The notes below the pieces were generated by a model that saw nothing but the letters and a program-made list of their open reading frames with translations, was not told where the DNA came from and searched no databases. Shown here piece by piece: positions 48,856 through 58,562 of a stretch of DNA of 64,000 nucleotides; position 1 is the stretch's first letter, and every line of letters begins with the position of its first letter. Both the position numbers and the translations under genes were made by a program. This stretch comes from Streptomyces catenulae (GTDB lineage Bacteria; Actinomycetota; Actinomycetes; Streptomycetales; Streptomycetaceae), in the NCBI RefSeq assembly GCF_000718015.1, contig NZ_JODY01000019.1, positions 1 through 64,000 of the forward strand, read 5' to 3'.

Positions 48856-50964
48856 ATGAAACCGACCGACAGCGCCGCTCCGGCGCCGCGGCTCCGCCGG
48901 CTTGTCGTGCCGGCGCTGCCCGCCGCCTTCACCGTCCTCGCGGCTCTCACCCTGCTGACCGGGGTGATCTGGACGCTGGGCGAGCGGCGGGCGCTGTTCC
49001 CCTCGGGCACCGTCGGCTGGTCGCTGGCGGTGCTCACCGGCATCATCGTCGGTCATCTCGTCGCCCTCGGCCGGGACCGCTGGTGGGGCGGCACCGGCTC
49101 CGGCGCCGCCCTCGCCCTCGCCGTCGTCCTGCTCTACGGCTGGATGCCCGCGGTCCTGGTCAGCCTCTCCGTCGTCGTCCTCGTCGGCGCCGCCCGCCGT
49201 CACCGCTGGCGGCAGGCGGTGCTGCACGGCGCGGTCGACCTGCTGGGCGTGGGGGCCGCCGCGCTCGGCAGCGCGGCCCTCGGCAGCACCGCCACGGTCC
49301 GCCGCCCCTGGCACCCCGAGGTCTGGGACCTCTCCGTGCTGCCGCAGGTCGTCGCGGCCGCCGCCTGCTATCTCCTCGTCACCCGCGGCCTGCTGTGGTG
49401 CACCCTGCTGCCGCGCGGCGGCGGACTGCCCACCGTCACCCGCACCGCGCTGACCCGTCAGATGCTCGTCGGCGTCGCGCTGTTCGGCATCGCCCCGCTG
49501 ATCGCCGTCACCGCCGACCACGCCCCGCTGCTGCTGCCGTTCTACGCCGTCCCGCTCATCGCCCTCGACTCCACCCTCTGGATCGCCCGCGCCCGCGCCG
49601 AGGAGCAGCTGCGCGATCCGCTCACCGGGCTCCCCAACCGCCAGTGGCTGCTGGAGCGCACCTGGTCCGCGCTGGACGAGGCGGAGCGGATCGAGGCCCG
49701 GTGCGCCCTGGTCCTGATCGACCTCGACCGTTTCCGCTCGGTCAACGACACGCTCGGGCACCTCGCCGGTGACCGTCTGCTGCTGCAGATCGCCGACCGG
49801 CTGCGCGACGCCCTGCCGCGCGGCGCCGAGGCGGCCCGGCTCGGCGGGGACGAATTCGCCGTCCTGCTCCCCACCGCGGACTCCCTCACCAGTGCCCAGC
49901 GGGTGGCCCGGAACCTCGTCGCCACCCTGGGGTCCCCCCTCGACCTCGACGGTCTGACCCTCGTGCTCGAAGCGAGCGCGGGGGTCGCCGTCTTCCCGGA
50001 CCACGCACTGGACGCCGAGGGCCTGCTGCGCCGCGCCGACGTCGCGATGTACCAGGCCAAGCGGGACCGCAGCGGCGTCGAGGTCTACGAGGCCCGGCGC
50101 GACGGCAACACCCCCGACCGCCTCGGTCTCCTCGGCGATCTGCGGCGCGCCCTCGACGCCGGGGACGTCGAGCTGCACTACCAGCCGAAGGTCGGCTTCG
50201 ACGGTCAGGTCGCGGGCCTGGAGGCGCTGGTGCGCTGGGTGCACCCGGACCGCGGGCGGGTCCCTCCCGACGAGTTCATCGCCATCGCCGAGACCTCCGG
50301 CCTGATGCCCCGGCTGACGGAGTACGTCCTGGAGACCGCGCTCGCCCAGGTGGCGCGGTGGCGGGCGATGGGTCTGGAGGTGCCGGTCGCGGTCAATGTC
50401 TCACCGCGCGACGTGCACTCCCCGGGCTTCGCGGGCGCGGTCGCCGCCCGCCTCGCCCGGCACCGCGTGCCACCCGGCGCCCTCCAGCTGGAGATCACCG
50501 AGCATGTGCTGCTGGAGGACCCGCAGCGGGCCGCCGACACCCTCGCCGGGCTGACCGGCCACGGCGTCAAGATGTCCCTCGACGACTTCGGCACCGGCTA
50601 CTCCTCCCTGGTCCATCTGCGGCGGCTGCCGGTCAGCGAGCTGAAGATCGACCGTTCCTTCGTCGCCCGGCTCGCGGTCGACAACGAGGACGCCGAGATC
50701 GTCCGCTGCACCCTCGACCTCGCCCACTCCCTCGGGCTGCTGGTCGTCGCCGAGGGTGTGGAGGACGACGAGACCTGGGAGCGCCTGCGCGACCTCGGGT
50801 GCGACGCCGTGCAGGGCTGGCTGGTGGCGGCGGCGATGCCACCGGACGAGACCACCGCCTGGCTGCGCGCCCGCGGCAAGAGCGGTTGGCACCGTGAATC
50901 GGAGACGGCCGCCCTGGCGGCGGAGAAGGCGGCAGACCGCCCTTCGGGACAGGTCCTGAACTGA
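48856..50964 (+). CDS. rmdB: Membrane GGDEF-EAL cyclic-di-GMP protein, RmdB-like
   Basis: This 702-residue protein has six to eight N-terminal membrane helices (about 15-240), then GGDEF (330-334, intact) and EAL (456-458) domains. EAL catalytic motifs are complete: NVSPRD, EITEHV, DDFGTGYSSL, KIDRSF and EGVEDD, so it should be a phosphodiesterase, and diguanylate cyclase activity is possible. The I-site position reads RGAE, not RxxD. Just downstream of ligA is where I recall S. coelicolor rmdB (SCO5495), a morphology regulator. The start MKPTDS follows GAGAGGGATCGG. The symbol rests on this recollection. Confidence 0.85.
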   Translation: MKPTDSAAPAPRLRRLVVPALPAAFTVLAALTLLTGVIWTLGERRALFPSGTVGWSLAVLTGIIVGHLVALGRDRWWGGTGSGAALALAVVLLYGWMPAVLVSLSVVVLVGAARRHRWRQAVLHGAVDLLGVGAAALGSAALGSTATVRRPWHPEVWDLSVLPQVVAAAACYLLVTRGLLWCTLLPRGGGLPTVTRTALTRQMLVGVALFGIAPLIAVTADHAPLLLPFYAVPLIALDSTLWIARARAEEQLRDPLTGLPNRQWLLERTWSALDEAERIEARCALVLIDLDRFRSVNDTLGHLAGDRLLLQIADRLRDALPRGAEAARLGGDEFAVLLPTADSLTSAQRVARNLVATLGSPLDLDGLTLVLEASAGVAVFPDHALDAEGLLRRADVAMYQAKRDRSGVEVYEARRDGNTPDRLGLLGDLRRALDAGDVELHYQPKVGFDGQVAGLEALVRWVHPDRGRVPPDEFIAIAETSGLMPRLTEYVLETALAQVARWRAMGLEVPVAVNVSPRDVHSPGFAGAVAARLARHRVPPGALQLEITEHVLLEDPQRAADTLAGLTGHGVKMSLDDFGTGYSSLVHLRRLPVSELKIDRSFVARLAVDNEDAEIVRCTLDLAHSLGLLVVAEGVEDDETWERLRDLGCDAVQGWLVAAAMPPDETTAWLRARGKSGWHRESETAALAAEKAADRPSGQVLN

Positions 50965-51035
50965 GGACCCGGCCACCGGCCGTCCCACCTCCCCGCTCCG
51001 ATCACCCCACCCGCCCGGCGCCCGACGCGTCCCCC

Positions 51036-51095
51036 GCGCCCGGGGAAGCCCCTGCACTCGGGGAAGCCCCCGCGCCCGGAGAAGCCCCCGCGCCG
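51036..51095. repeat. Three to four copies of an 18-base GC-rich unit
   Basis: Units such as GCGCCCGGGGAAGCCCCT differ at one to three bases. They lie past the rmdB stop and before the gatC promoter, in a frame that is not rmdB's. Confidence 0.6.
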
Positions 51096-51306
51096 GACGC
51101 CTCCGGCACCCCGCGGCCGTCCGGCGATCCCGCGTCCGCCGGGCCCGACGGCCCCGCCCCGTCCGGCGGACCGGCCCCGCCCGGCGAGCCCGGGGCCCCG
51201 CCCGCCGGGGACCGCTGACCCGCGCCGGGCGCCACCGCGCCCCGGCCCGCCGGTGCCGCCCGCCCGGCCCGCGGGAACGCAGGCGCGCCGCCGCACGCCG
51301 GGGCCA

Positions 51307-51312
51307 TAGGAT
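51307..51312 (+). promoter_or_regulatory. -10 element TAGGAT, candidate gatCAB promoter
   Basis: An exact Streptomyces -10 consensus, giving a leader of about 105 bases before the gatC ATG. The -35 is not evident. Confidence 0.55.
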
Positions 51313-51325
51313 TGGGCCGTACAGA

Positions 51326-51395
51326 TTCACGTAGATCTCTGACAGATATCCGGCAGACACTTGCCGGATCCCCGTCGGATCCCTGTTCACGTAGA
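51326..51395 (+). promoter_or_regulatory. gatC leader with direct repeat and hairpin
   Basis: TTCACGTAGA occurs twice, 60 bases apart (51326-51335 and 51386-51395). Between them is a perfect 8-base hairpin ATCCGGCA/TGCCGGAT with a 6-base loop (51348-51369). The repeats lie downstream of the presumed transcription start, so they may act in RNA or bind a repressor. Confidence 0.5.
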
Positions 51396-51423
51396 ACTCC
51401 GAGAACCAGCAGAGGAACGCTGC

Positions 51424-51720
51424 ATGCCTGGCATCACGCGCGAGGAGGTCTCCCACCTCGCCCGGCTGGCGCGTCTGGAGCTGAAGGACGAAGAGCTCGA
51501 ACACTTCGCCGGACAGCTCGACGACATCATCGGCGCGGTCGCCCGCGTCTCCGAGGTCGCCGACCAAGACGTACCGCCGACCTCCCACCCGCTGCCCCTG
51601 ACCAACGTCATGCGGGCGGACGAGGTCCGTCCGTCGCTCACTCCCGAGCAGGCGCTCTCCGGCGCCCCCGCCCAGGAGCAGCAGCGTTTCAAGGTGCCGC
51701 AGATCCTGGGGGAGGAGTGA
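51424..51720 (+). CDS. gatC: Glu-tRNA(Gln) amidotransferase subunit C
   Basis: This 98-residue helical GatC subunit tethers GatA to GatB. The start [20 protein letters not shown] fits the family; [16 protein letters not shown] is the typical C-terminal belt. GAGGAACGC precedes the ATG. gatA starts six bases after the stop. Confidence 0.95.
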   Translation: MPGITREEVSHLARLARLELKDEELEHFAGQLDDIIGAVARVSEVADQDVPPTSHPLPLTNVMRADEVRPSLTPEQALSGAPAQEQQRFKVPQILGEE

Positions 51721-51725
51721 CCGAC

Positions 51726-53219
51726 ATGGCAGACCTGATCAAGCTCACCGCCGCCGAGACCGCGGCGAAGATCGCGTCCGGCGAGGTCACCGCCGTCGAG
51801 GTGACCGAGGCACACCTGGCCCGTATCGAGGCCGTGGACGAGAAGGTGCACGCCTACCTCCACGTCGACCGCGAGGGCGCGCTGGCCCAGGCCCGCGCCG
51901 TCGACGAGAAGCGTGCCCGCGGCGAGAAGCTCGGCCCGTTGGCCGGTGTCCCGCTCGCCCTGAAGGACATCTTCACCACGCAGACGATGCCCACCACCGT
52001 CGGCTCGAAGATCCTCGAAGGCTGGATCCCGCCGTACGACGCGACGCTCACCAAGCGCCTCAAGGACGCCGACGTCGTCATCCTCGGCAAGACCAACATG
52101 GACGAGTTCGCCATGGGGTCCTCCACCGAGAACAGCGCCTACGGCCCGACCGGCAACCCCTGGGACCTCACCAAGATCCCCGGCGGCTCCGGCGGCGGCT
52201 CCTCCGCCGCCCTCGCCTCCTTCCAGGCGCCGCTCGCCATCGGCACGGACACCGGCGGCTCCATCCGCCAGCCCGCCGCCGTCACCGGCACCGTCGGCGT
52301 CAAGCCCACCTACGGCGCGGTCTCCCGCTACGGCATGGTGGCCTTCTCCTCCTCCCTCGACCAGGGCGGTCCCTGCGCCCGTACGGTCCTGGACGCGGCG
52401 CTGCTGCACGAGGCGATCGCCGGTCACGACGCGCTGGACTCCACCTCCATCGACGCGCCGGTCCCGCCGGTCGTCGAGGCGGCCCGCAACGGCAGCGTCC
52501 AGGGGATGCGCGTCGGTGTCGTCAAGCAGTTCCGCGGCGAGGGCTACCAGGCCGGTGTCGTGCAGCGCTTCGACGAGTCCGTCGAGCTGCTCAAGAGCCT
52601 GGGCGCCGAGATCGTCGAGCTGGACTGCCCCTCCTTCGACCTGGCGCTCTCCGCGTACTACCTGATCGCGCCGTCCGAGTGCTCCTCGAACCTCGCCCGG
52701 TTCGACGCGATGCGCTACGGCCTGCGCGTCGGCGACGACGGCACCAAGTCCGCCGAGGAGGTCACCGCCCTCACCCGTGAGGCCGGTTTCGGCGACGAGG
52801 TCAAGCGCCGCATCATCCTCGGCACCTACGCGCTCAGCTCCGGCTACTACGACGCCTACTACGGCTCGGCGCAGAAGGTCCGCACGCTGATCACCCAGGA
52901 CTTCGCGAAGTCCTTCGAGCAGGTCGACGTCATCGTCTCCCCGACGACGCCCACCACCGCTTTCCCGATCGGTGAGCGCGCCGACGACCCGATGGCGATG
53001 TACCTCGCCGACCTGTGCACCATCCCGACGAACCTCGCCGGTAACGCCGCCATGTCGCTGCCCTGCGGCCTGGCTCCGGAGGACGGCCTGCCCGTCGGAC
53101 TGCAGATCATCGCCCCCGCCATGAAGGACGACCGGCTGTACCAGGTCGGAGCCGCCGTCGAGGCCGCCTTCGTGGAAAAGTGGGGCCACCCGCTGCTCGA
53201 GGAGGCACCGTCACTGTGA
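51726..53219 (+). CDS. gatA: Glu-tRNA(Gln) amidotransferase subunit A
   Basis: This 497-residue amidase makes ammonia from glutamine for GatB. The Ser-cisSer-Lys triad is present: Lys in [10 protein letters not shown], cis-Ser in [11 protein letters not shown], and the nucleophile Ser in [10 protein letters not shown]. Length and order match the family. GAGGAGTGACCGAC lies before the ATG. The stop overlaps the GTG of a small ORF (GTGA), an unusual interruption before gatB. Confidence 0.97.
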   Translation: MADLIKLTAAETAAKIASGEVTAVEVTEAHLARIEAVDEKVHAYLHVDREGALAQARAVDEKRARGEKLGPLAGVPLALKDIFTTQTMPTTVGSKILEGWIPPYDATLTKRLKDADVVILGKTNMDEFAMGSSTENSAYGPTGNPWDLTKIPGGSGGGSSAALASFQAPLAIGTDTGGSIRQPAAVTGTVGVKPTYGAVSRYGMVAFSSSLDQGGPCARTVLDAALLHEAIAGHDALDSTSIDAPVPPVVEAARNGSVQGMRVGVVKQFRGEGYQAGVVQRFDESVELLKSLGAEIVELDCPSFDLALSAYYLIAPSECSSNLARFDAMRYGLRVGDDGTKSAEEVTALTREAGFGDEVKRRIILGTYALSSGYYDAYYGSAQKVRTLITQDFAKSFEQVDVIVSPTTPTTAFPIGERADDPMAMYLADLCTIPTNLAGNAAMSLPCGLAPEDGLPVGLQIIAPAMKDDRLYQVGAAVEAAFVEKWGHPLLEEAPSL

Positions 53220-53458
53220 GCAACATCGGCAAGAAGGCCAAGAACTTCAAGAAGTCGAAGTCCGGCGTGTACCTGTCGATCGGCACCACCGCGTTCGGTG
53301 CCTTCGGCGTGCTCAAGCAGGCCCGCGAGGCCCGCAGCGAGCACGACACGCTGCGGCTGATCGACGCCGGCGTCTCCGCCGCGGCGATCGTCACCGGCCT
53401 GGCGATCCTCTACCGCGAACTGAAGCGCCTGGGCGACGACGACGTCCTGCTGGGCTGA
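53216..53458 (+). CDS. Small membrane-associated protein between gatA and gatB
   Basis: This 80-residue protein is not recognised. It has a basic N-terminus ([15 protein letters not shown]), one or two short hydrophobic segments (about 15-30 and 50-65, [14 protein letters not shown]), and an acidic end. The GTG start overlaps the gatA stop and GGAGG lies 11 bases upstream, so it is almost certainly translated and coupled to gatA. The gap to gatB is 16 bases. S. coelicolor has a hypothetical gene at the same place in my recollection. A link to translation or membrane stress is guesswork. Confidence 0.75.
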   Translation: MSNIGKKAKNFKKSKSGVYLSIGTTAFGAFGVLKQAREARSEHDTLRLIDAGVSAAAIVTGLAILYRELKRLGDDDVLLG

Positions 53459-53474
53459 GAGGGAAAGTTTCACC

Positions 53475-54983
53475 GTGACAGTCACTGACCTGGTGTCGTA
53501 CGAGGACGCCCTCGCGTCCTACGACCCCGTCATGGGCCTGGAGGTCCATGTCGAGCTCGGCACCAAGACCAAGATGTTCTGCGGCTGCGCCACCACGCTG
53601 GGTGCCGACGCCAACGCGCAGACCTGCCCCACCTGCCTGGGCCTGCCCGGCTCCCTCCCGGTCGTCAACGCGATCGGTGTCGAGTCGGCGATCAAGATCG
53701 GCCTGGCGCTGAACTGCTCCATCGCCGAGTGGTGCCGCTTCGCCCGGAAGAACTACTTCTATCCGGACATGCCGAAGAACTTCCAGACCTCCCAGTACGA
53801 CGAGCCGATCGCCTTCGACGGTTACCTCGACGTACAGCTGGAGGACGGCGAGGTCTTCCGCGTGCAGATCGAGCGCGCCCACATGGAGGAGGACACCGGC
53901 AAGTCGACGCACGTCGGCGGCGCCACCGGCCGTATCCACGGCGCGTCCCACTCCCTGCTGGACTACAACCGCGCCGGTATCCCCCTCATCGAGATCGTCA
54001 CCAAGCCGATCGAGGGCGCCGGTGAGCGGGCCCCCGAGGTCGCCAAGGCGTACGTCGCCGAGCTGCGGGAGCTGATCAAGGCCCTGGGCGTCTCCGAGGC
54101 GCGCATGGAGATGGGCCAGATGCGCTGCGACGTCAACCTCTCGCTGCGCCCCAACGGCACCGAGACCTTCGGTACCCGCTCGGAGACGAAGAACGTCAAC
54201 TCGCTGCGCTCCGTGGAGCGGGCGGCGCGCTTCGAGATCCAGCGGCACGCGGCGGTCCTCTCCTCGGGCGGCACCATCGTCCAGGAGACCCGGCACTTCC
54301 ACGAGGAGGACGGCTCCACCACGGCCGGTCGCATCAAGGACAACGCCGAGGACTACCGCTACTTCCCCGAGCCGGACCTGGTGCCGGTGGCCCCCGCGCG
54401 CGCGTGGGTCGAGGAGCTGCGGGCGGCCCTGCCGGAGCTGCCGCGGGTGCGCCGTAACCGACTGCGCGAGGAGTGGGGCGTCACCGCCCACGACATGCAG
54501 TCGATCCTCAACGCCGGTGCGGTCGACCTGATCGTCGCCACCATCGACGCGGGTGCCGGTTCCGCCGCCGCCCGTAAGTGGTGGATGGGCGAGCTGGCCC
54601 GCCGCGCCAACGAGGACGGCGTCGAGCTGTCCGCGCTGGCGATCACCCCGGCGCAGGTCGCCCGGGTCGCCGCGCTGGTCGACGAGGGTTCCCTCAACGA
54701 CAAGCTGGCCCGGCAGACCATCGAGGGTGTGCTCGCCGGTGAGGGCGACCCGGACACCGTCGTCGAGAAGCGCGGCCTGAAGGTCGTCTCGGACGAGGGC
54801 GCGCTCGGCGCCGCCGTCGACGAGGCCATCGCGGGCAACGCCGCCATCGCCGACAAGATCCGCGGCGGCAAGGTCGCCGCGGCGGGCGCTCTGGTCGGCG
54901 CGGTCATGAAGGCCACCCGCGGCCAGGCCGACGCGGCCCGCGTCCGCGAGTTGATCCTCGAGAAGCTGGGCGTCGAGGGCTGA
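53475..54983 (+). CDS. gatB: Glu-tRNA(Gln)/Asp-tRNA(Asn) amidotransferase subunit B
   Basis: This 502-residue subunit binds misacylated tRNA, phosphorylates the glutamyl end and amidates it with ammonia from GatA. The family N-terminus [19 protein letters not shown] zinc-site region, and a C-terminal YqeY-like tail domain are all visible. GTG start after GAGAGGGAAAG. Together with GatA and GatC it supplies Gln-tRNA (and possibly Asn-tRNA) in bacteria lacking the direct synthetase. A hairpin at 55003-55045 ends the operon. Confidence 0.97.
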   Translation: MTVTDLVSYEDALASYDPVMGLEVHVELGTKTKMFCGCATTLGADANAQTCPTCLGLPGSLPVVNAIGVESAIKIGLALNCSIAEWCRFARKNYFYPDMPKNFQTSQYDEPIAFDGYLDVQLEDGEVFRVQIERAHMEEDTGKSTHVGGATGRIHGASHSLLDYNRAGIPLIEIVTKPIEGAGERAPEVAKAYVAELRELIKALGVSEARMEMGQMRCDVNLSLRPNGTETFGTRSETKNVNSLRSVERAARFEIQRHAAVLSSGGTIVQETRHFHEEDGSTTAGRIKDNAEDYRYFPEPDLVPVAPARAWVEELRAALPELPRVRRNRLREEWGVTAHDMQSILNAGAVDLIVATIDAGAGSAAARKWWMGELARRANEDGVELSALAITPAQVARVAALVDEGSLNDKLARQTIEGVLAGEGDPDTVVEKRGLKVVSDEGALGAAVDEAIAGNAAIADKIRGGKVAAAGALVGAVMKATRGQADAARVRELILEKLGVEG

Positions 54984-55002
54984 CACCACCCGGCACGCAC
55001 AG

Positions 55003-55045
55003 CGGCGGCCGTCCCCCCCCGGAACTTCCGGGGAGGCGGCCGCCG
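55003..55045 (+). terminator. Hairpin terminator after gatB
   Basis: CGGCGGCC and GGCCGCCG arms enclose an inner CCCCGGAA/TTCCGGGG stem. It lies 20 bases past the stop. Confidence 0.75.
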
Positions 55046-55162
55046 TTCGCGTACCGTCCGCGTGCGAATCGCCCGTCCGATCAAGGAATGCCGGGCGGCC
55101 AGGGGACGCTGTAGAGCGCACGGAACGGGACGCGGACGTCCCCTGACCCTTCTGGAGGAACG

Positions 55163-56071
55163 GTGTCCCAGCACGCTCTCGCCCCGCGGATCGGCCGGGT
55201 CGGTGTCTGGCACGGCGGCCTCGGCCGACTCCCGGCGGCGGTCGCCCGCCGGGCCGCCGCCGAGATCGAACGCCTCGGCTACGGCGCCCTGTGGGTGGGG
55301 GAGGGGCCCACCACGAAGGAGGCGTTCACCCACGCCGGGCTGCTGCTCGCCGCCACCGGACGGCTCACCGTCGCCACCGGCATCGCCAACATCTGGGCCC
55401 GTGACGCCGCCGCTGCCCAGGCCGCCACCCGCACCCTCGCCGAGGCGTACGACGGCCGTTTTCTGCTCGGGCTCGGCGCCAGCCACGCCCCGCTCGTCGG
55501 CGCGCGCGGCCACACCTACGCCAAGCCGCTGGCCGCGATGCGCGGTTACCTCGACGCGATGGACGGCGCGGCGTACGAGGGCCCGGCGCCCGCGGCGGAG
55601 CCCGGCCGGGTGCTGGCGGCGCTCGGCCCGAAGATGCTGGAGCTGGCCCGGGACCGGGCGTCCGGCGCCCACCCGTACTTCGTGCCGGTGGCGCACACCG
55701 CCCGCGCCCGTGAGGTCCTCGGCGACGGTCCGCTGCTCGCGCCCGAGCAGGCGGTGCTGCTGGAGAGCGACCCGGCGACGGCCCGCGCGCTCGCCCGCGA
55801 GCACCATGTGAGCCGCTATCTGACGCTGTCGAACTATGTGGGCAATCTGCGCCGGTTCGGCTTCGACGACGAGGACTTCGCGGGCGGCGGCAGCGACCGG
55901 CTGGTCGATGCGCTGGTGGCCTGGGGCGATGTGGACGCGATCCGGCGCCGGGTGCGTGACCACCTCGACGCGGGCGCCGACCATGTCGCCGTCCAGCCGC
56001 TGACGGCGGAGGCGACGGACGCCGGGCTCGGTCAGCTCACGGAGCTGGCACCGGCGCTGCTCGCGGACTGA
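55163..56071 (+). CDS. LLM-class F420-type oxidoreductase
   Basis: This 302-residue luciferase-like TIM-barrel protein has GALWVGEGPTTKEAF, an early AGLLLAATGRLTVATGIANIW strand (flavin/F420 site) and FLLGLGASHAPLVG. This pattern matches the actinobacterial F420-dependent subfamily (TIGR03620-like). It likely transfers hydride between F420H2 and an unknown substrate. The GTG start follows TGGAGGAACG. It stands alone after the gat operon. Confidence 0.85.
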   Translation: MSQHALAPRIGRVGVWHGGLGRLPAAVARRAAAEIERLGYGALWVGEGPTTKEAFTHAGLLLAATGRLTVATGIANIWARDAAAAQAATRTLAEAYDGRFLLGLGASHAPLVGARGHTYAKPLAAMRGYLDAMDGAAYEGPAPAAEPGRVLAALGPKMLELARDRASGAHPYFVPVAHTARAREVLGDGPLLAPEQAVLLESDPATARALAREHHVSRYLTLSNYVGNLRRFGFDDEDFAGGGSDRLVDALVAWGDVDAIRRRVRDHLDAGADHVAVQPLTAEATDAGLGQLTELAPALLAD

Positions 56072-56277
56072 GCCGCCCCGGGCACGTAAGCCGTCCGGTC
56101 CGCCCCGGGCCCCGTCGGGCCGTCCGGTCCCCGACGGGGCACGGCACCATTTTCGGTCACGTGTTCCCAAAGTTGTCACCTCGATACCTGTCGCCGGTCA
56201 CACCACGCCACTAGCGTCCCGGTCGCACCCTCGACGGTCTGGCCGAAGGCCGTCGGCTGTCGACTGGGAGGTCGGGC
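56072..56277 (+). other. Upstream region of the phospholipase C-like gene
   Basis: These 206 bases have three GTCAC motifs (56156, 56175, 56197) and a CTAGCGT patch. Spacing does not fit a clean 11-base PHO box. The region is likely the promoter. Confidence 0.3.
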
Positions 56278-58392
56278 GTGGCACCGGAGGTATCTCGTAG
56301 GCGGGTCCTGGGCGTGGGCGCCGCGGCGGCGGGCGTGGCGGCCGTGGGGTCGCTGCTCCCGCCGTCGCTGCAGCAGGCGCTGGCCGCCGATGCGGCGCGG
56401 CCCGGGCGGCGCGGCGGGGAGCTGGGCGACATCCGGCACGTCGTCGTGCTGATGCAGGAGAACCGGTCGTTCGACCACTACTTCGGCACCCTGCGCGGCG
56501 TCCGCGGCTACGCCGACCGCAACGCCGTCGAACTCCCCGGCGGCCGCTCCGTCTTCGAGCAGCCGGGGCCGCTCGGCGTCGGCACCGTGCTGCCCTTCCC
56601 GGTGCGCGAGGCGGCCGCAGCCCAGCACAAGGACCTGCAGTACATCGGCGCGCTGAACCACGAGTGGGACGGCGGCGCCAAGGCGTGGAACGACGGCTGG
56701 ATGAACAACTGGGTCACCGCCAAGACCGCCGCCACCATGGCCCATTACGACCGCCGCGACGTGCCGCTCCACCACGAGCTGGCCGACACCTTCACCGTCT
56801 GCGACGCGTACCACTCCGCCATCCACTCCTCCACCAGCCCCAACCGCAACCACCTGGTCAGCGGCTGGACGGGCTTCGAGCCGGGCAGCGGCAGGCGCGC
56901 CGTCGGCAACGACGCCTACGACGAGGACAACCACCCCGGCTACACCTGGACGACGTACCCGGAGCGGCTGGAGAAGGCCGGTCACAGCTGGCGCGTCTAC
57001 CAGGAGTGGGACAACTTCACCGACAACAACCTGGAGTTCTACGCGAGCTTCAAGGCGGTCGCGAAGAAGGCGCTGGCGAAGGTGGACGGCGCGCAGAACA
57101 TGACCGCCTTCTACGGGAAGGTGGCCGCCGCCGACGGCGCCGGGCGCAAGAAGCTGCTGGCGCAGCTGGAGGAGGGCGTCCAGGCGCTCGGCGCGGGCGA
57201 CCGCAGCCTCTTCGAGCGGGCGCTGCGCCGCGGGGAGCCGGACTCCACCGCCACCGCGTTCGCCGCCGACGTGGCGAGCGGGAAGCTGCCCGAGGTGTCG
57301 TACCTCGTCCCGTCCGCCGCCGACTCCGAGCACCCCGGCTCCTCCTCGCCGGTCGCCAGCGCCACCATCGTCTACAAGGTCCTCGACGCCCTCGGCCGCA
57401 ACCCGGACGTCTGGCGGCACACCGCGCTCTTCCTGACGTACGACGAGAACGACGGGTTCTTCGACCACGTACCGCCGCCGGTGCCGCCGCCCGGGACCGA
57501 CGGGGAGTTCTGGGACGGCAGGCCGACGGGTCTGGGCATGCGGGTGCCGATGCTGGTCATCTCGCCGTGGACGGTGGGCGGTTACGCCTGCTCGCAGGTG
57601 TTCGACCACACCTCGATCACCCGGTTCCTGGAGAAGTGGACGGGGGTGCGGGAGCCCAACATCAGCGCCTGGCGGCGGACCGTCTGCGGCGATCTGACCG
57701 GCGCGTTCGACTTCCGCCGTGGCCGGAAACAGCCGTCGGTCGCGCGGCCCGGCGCGATCCCGCCGTTCAGCGGCCGCTGGGCGCCGCAGCCGCCCGCCCG
57801 GCAGGCCCTCCCGGAGCAGGAGCCCGGCGTCCGCCCGGCCCGCCCGCTGCCCTACCGGCCGGACGCCGACGGCGCGCTGGACGCGGGCGCCGGACTCTTC
57901 CGGCTGGCCGTCCGCAACGACGGCGCGGCCTCCGCCCACCTGGCGCTGTACCCGTACGCGAAGGAGTACGGCACGCCCCAGCACCGTGACGTGGCCGGGA
58001 AGGACACCTGGGACGTGCCGGTCAAGGACGGTGCGTACCGCTTCACGCTCACCGGGCCGAACGGCTTCCGCCGGGAGTTCGCCGGGAGCGCCGAGGGCGC
58101 CGCCGCCGCGGTGGCGGTCCGCACCCGCCTCGACGCGGACCGCCGCGAACTCCATCTGACCGTCGTCAACGGTGGCTCCGCCGACCTCACCCTCACCCTG
58201 GCCCCGCTCGCCTACGCCGACGCCGCCCCGCGCACGCTGACGGTCCGGGCGGGCGCCACCCGCACCGTCGCCCATCCGGCGGCCGCCGCCCACGGCTGGT
58301 ACGACCTGGCCCTGACGGCGGCGGAGGACGCCTCGTTCCGTCGGCGGCTGATGGGGCACATCGAGAACGGGGAGGAGTCGGTGACCGGGTGA
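56278..58392 (+). CDS. Tat-exported phospholipase C-like phosphoesterase
   Basis: This 704-residue exported enzyme has a Tat signal (SRRRVLGVGAAAAGVAAVGS, about 6-25). The phosphoesterase core (about 45-480) shows QENRSFDHYFGTLRG with metal-site residues, FDHVPPP and LTYDENDGFFDH, and C-terminal domains of about 75 residues each. This is the non-hemolytic phosphocholine phospholipase C family of actinobacteria and Pseudomonas. It should release phosphate-containing head groups outside the cell. GGGAGG lies upstream of the GTG. Phosphate-starvation control would be usual but no clear PHO box is seen. Confidence 0.9.
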   Translation: MAPEVSRRRVLGVGAAAAGVAAVGSLLPPSLQQALAADAARPGRRGGELGDIRHVVVLMQENRSFDHYFGTLRGVRGYADRNAVELPGGRSVFEQPGPLGVGTVLPFPVREAAAAQHKDLQYIGALNHEWDGGAKAWNDGWMNNWVTAKTAATMAHYDRRDVPLHHELADTFTVCDAYHSAIHSSTSPNRNHLVSGWTGFEPGSGRRAVGNDAYDEDNHPGYTWTTYPERLEKAGHSWRVYQEWDNFTDNNLEFYASFKAVAKKALAKVDGAQNMTAFYGKVAAADGAGRKKLLAQLEEGVQALGAGDRSLFERALRRGEPDSTATAFAADVASGKLPEVSYLVPSAADSEHPGSSSPVASATIVYKVLDALGRNPDVWRHTALFLTYDENDGFFDHVPPPVPPPGTDGEFWDGRPTGLGMRVPMLVISPWTVGGYACSQVFDHTSITRFLEKWTGVREPNISAWRRTVCGDLTGAFDFRRGRKQPSVARPGAIPPFSGRWAPQPPARQALPEQEPGVRPARPLPYRPDADGALDAGAGLFRLAVRNDGAASAHLALYPYAKEYGTPQHRDVAGKDTWDVPVKDGAYRFTLTGPNGFRREFAGSAEGAAAAVAVRTRLDADRRELHLTVVNGGSADLTLTLAPLAYADAAPRTLTVRAGATRTVAHPAAAAHGWYDLALTAAEDASFRRRLMGHIENGEESVTG

Positions 58393-58549
58393 CGCCGTGT
58401 CGGGGGCGTGCGCCGCGTCGGCCGGGCGGGCGCGCGCCCCGTGCGGCGGCGTGGTGCGCCCCCCCCGTGCGTCCCGCGGCCGGGCCCCGCCGCGCCCCGC
58501 GCTGTCCCCGCGTTCATCCGGCTCTCATCCCGCTCTCAGACGCGGCCCC

Positions 58550-58555
58550 TACGGT
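58550..58555 (+). promoter_or_regulatory. -10 element TACGGT of the membrane-protein gene
   Basis: Ends seven bases before the ATG at 58563; leaderless transcript predicted. Confidence 0.45.
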
Positions 58556-58562
58556 CGCGCCC

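Larger units (their letters stand above)
50965..51423 (+). other. Region between rmdB and gatC, with repeats and leader elements
   Basis: These 459 bases hold low-complexity 18-base repeats at about 51036-51095 (units near GCGCCCGGGGAAGCCCC), a TAGGAT -10 consensus at 51307-51312, and a structured leader (51326-51395). No supported gene is seen; open frames on both strands reflect the repeats. Confidence 0.55.

Noticed and set aside
51002..51307. Minus-strand frame rich in Gly/Ala/Pro before gatC
   Set aside because: It is the complement of an 18-base tandem repeat; composition alone explains the open frame.
56156..56201. Possible PHO box upstream of the phospholipase C-like gene
   Set aside because: Three GTCAC motifs exist, but spacing (19 and 22 bases) is not the 11-base direct repeat of Streptomyces PHO boxes.
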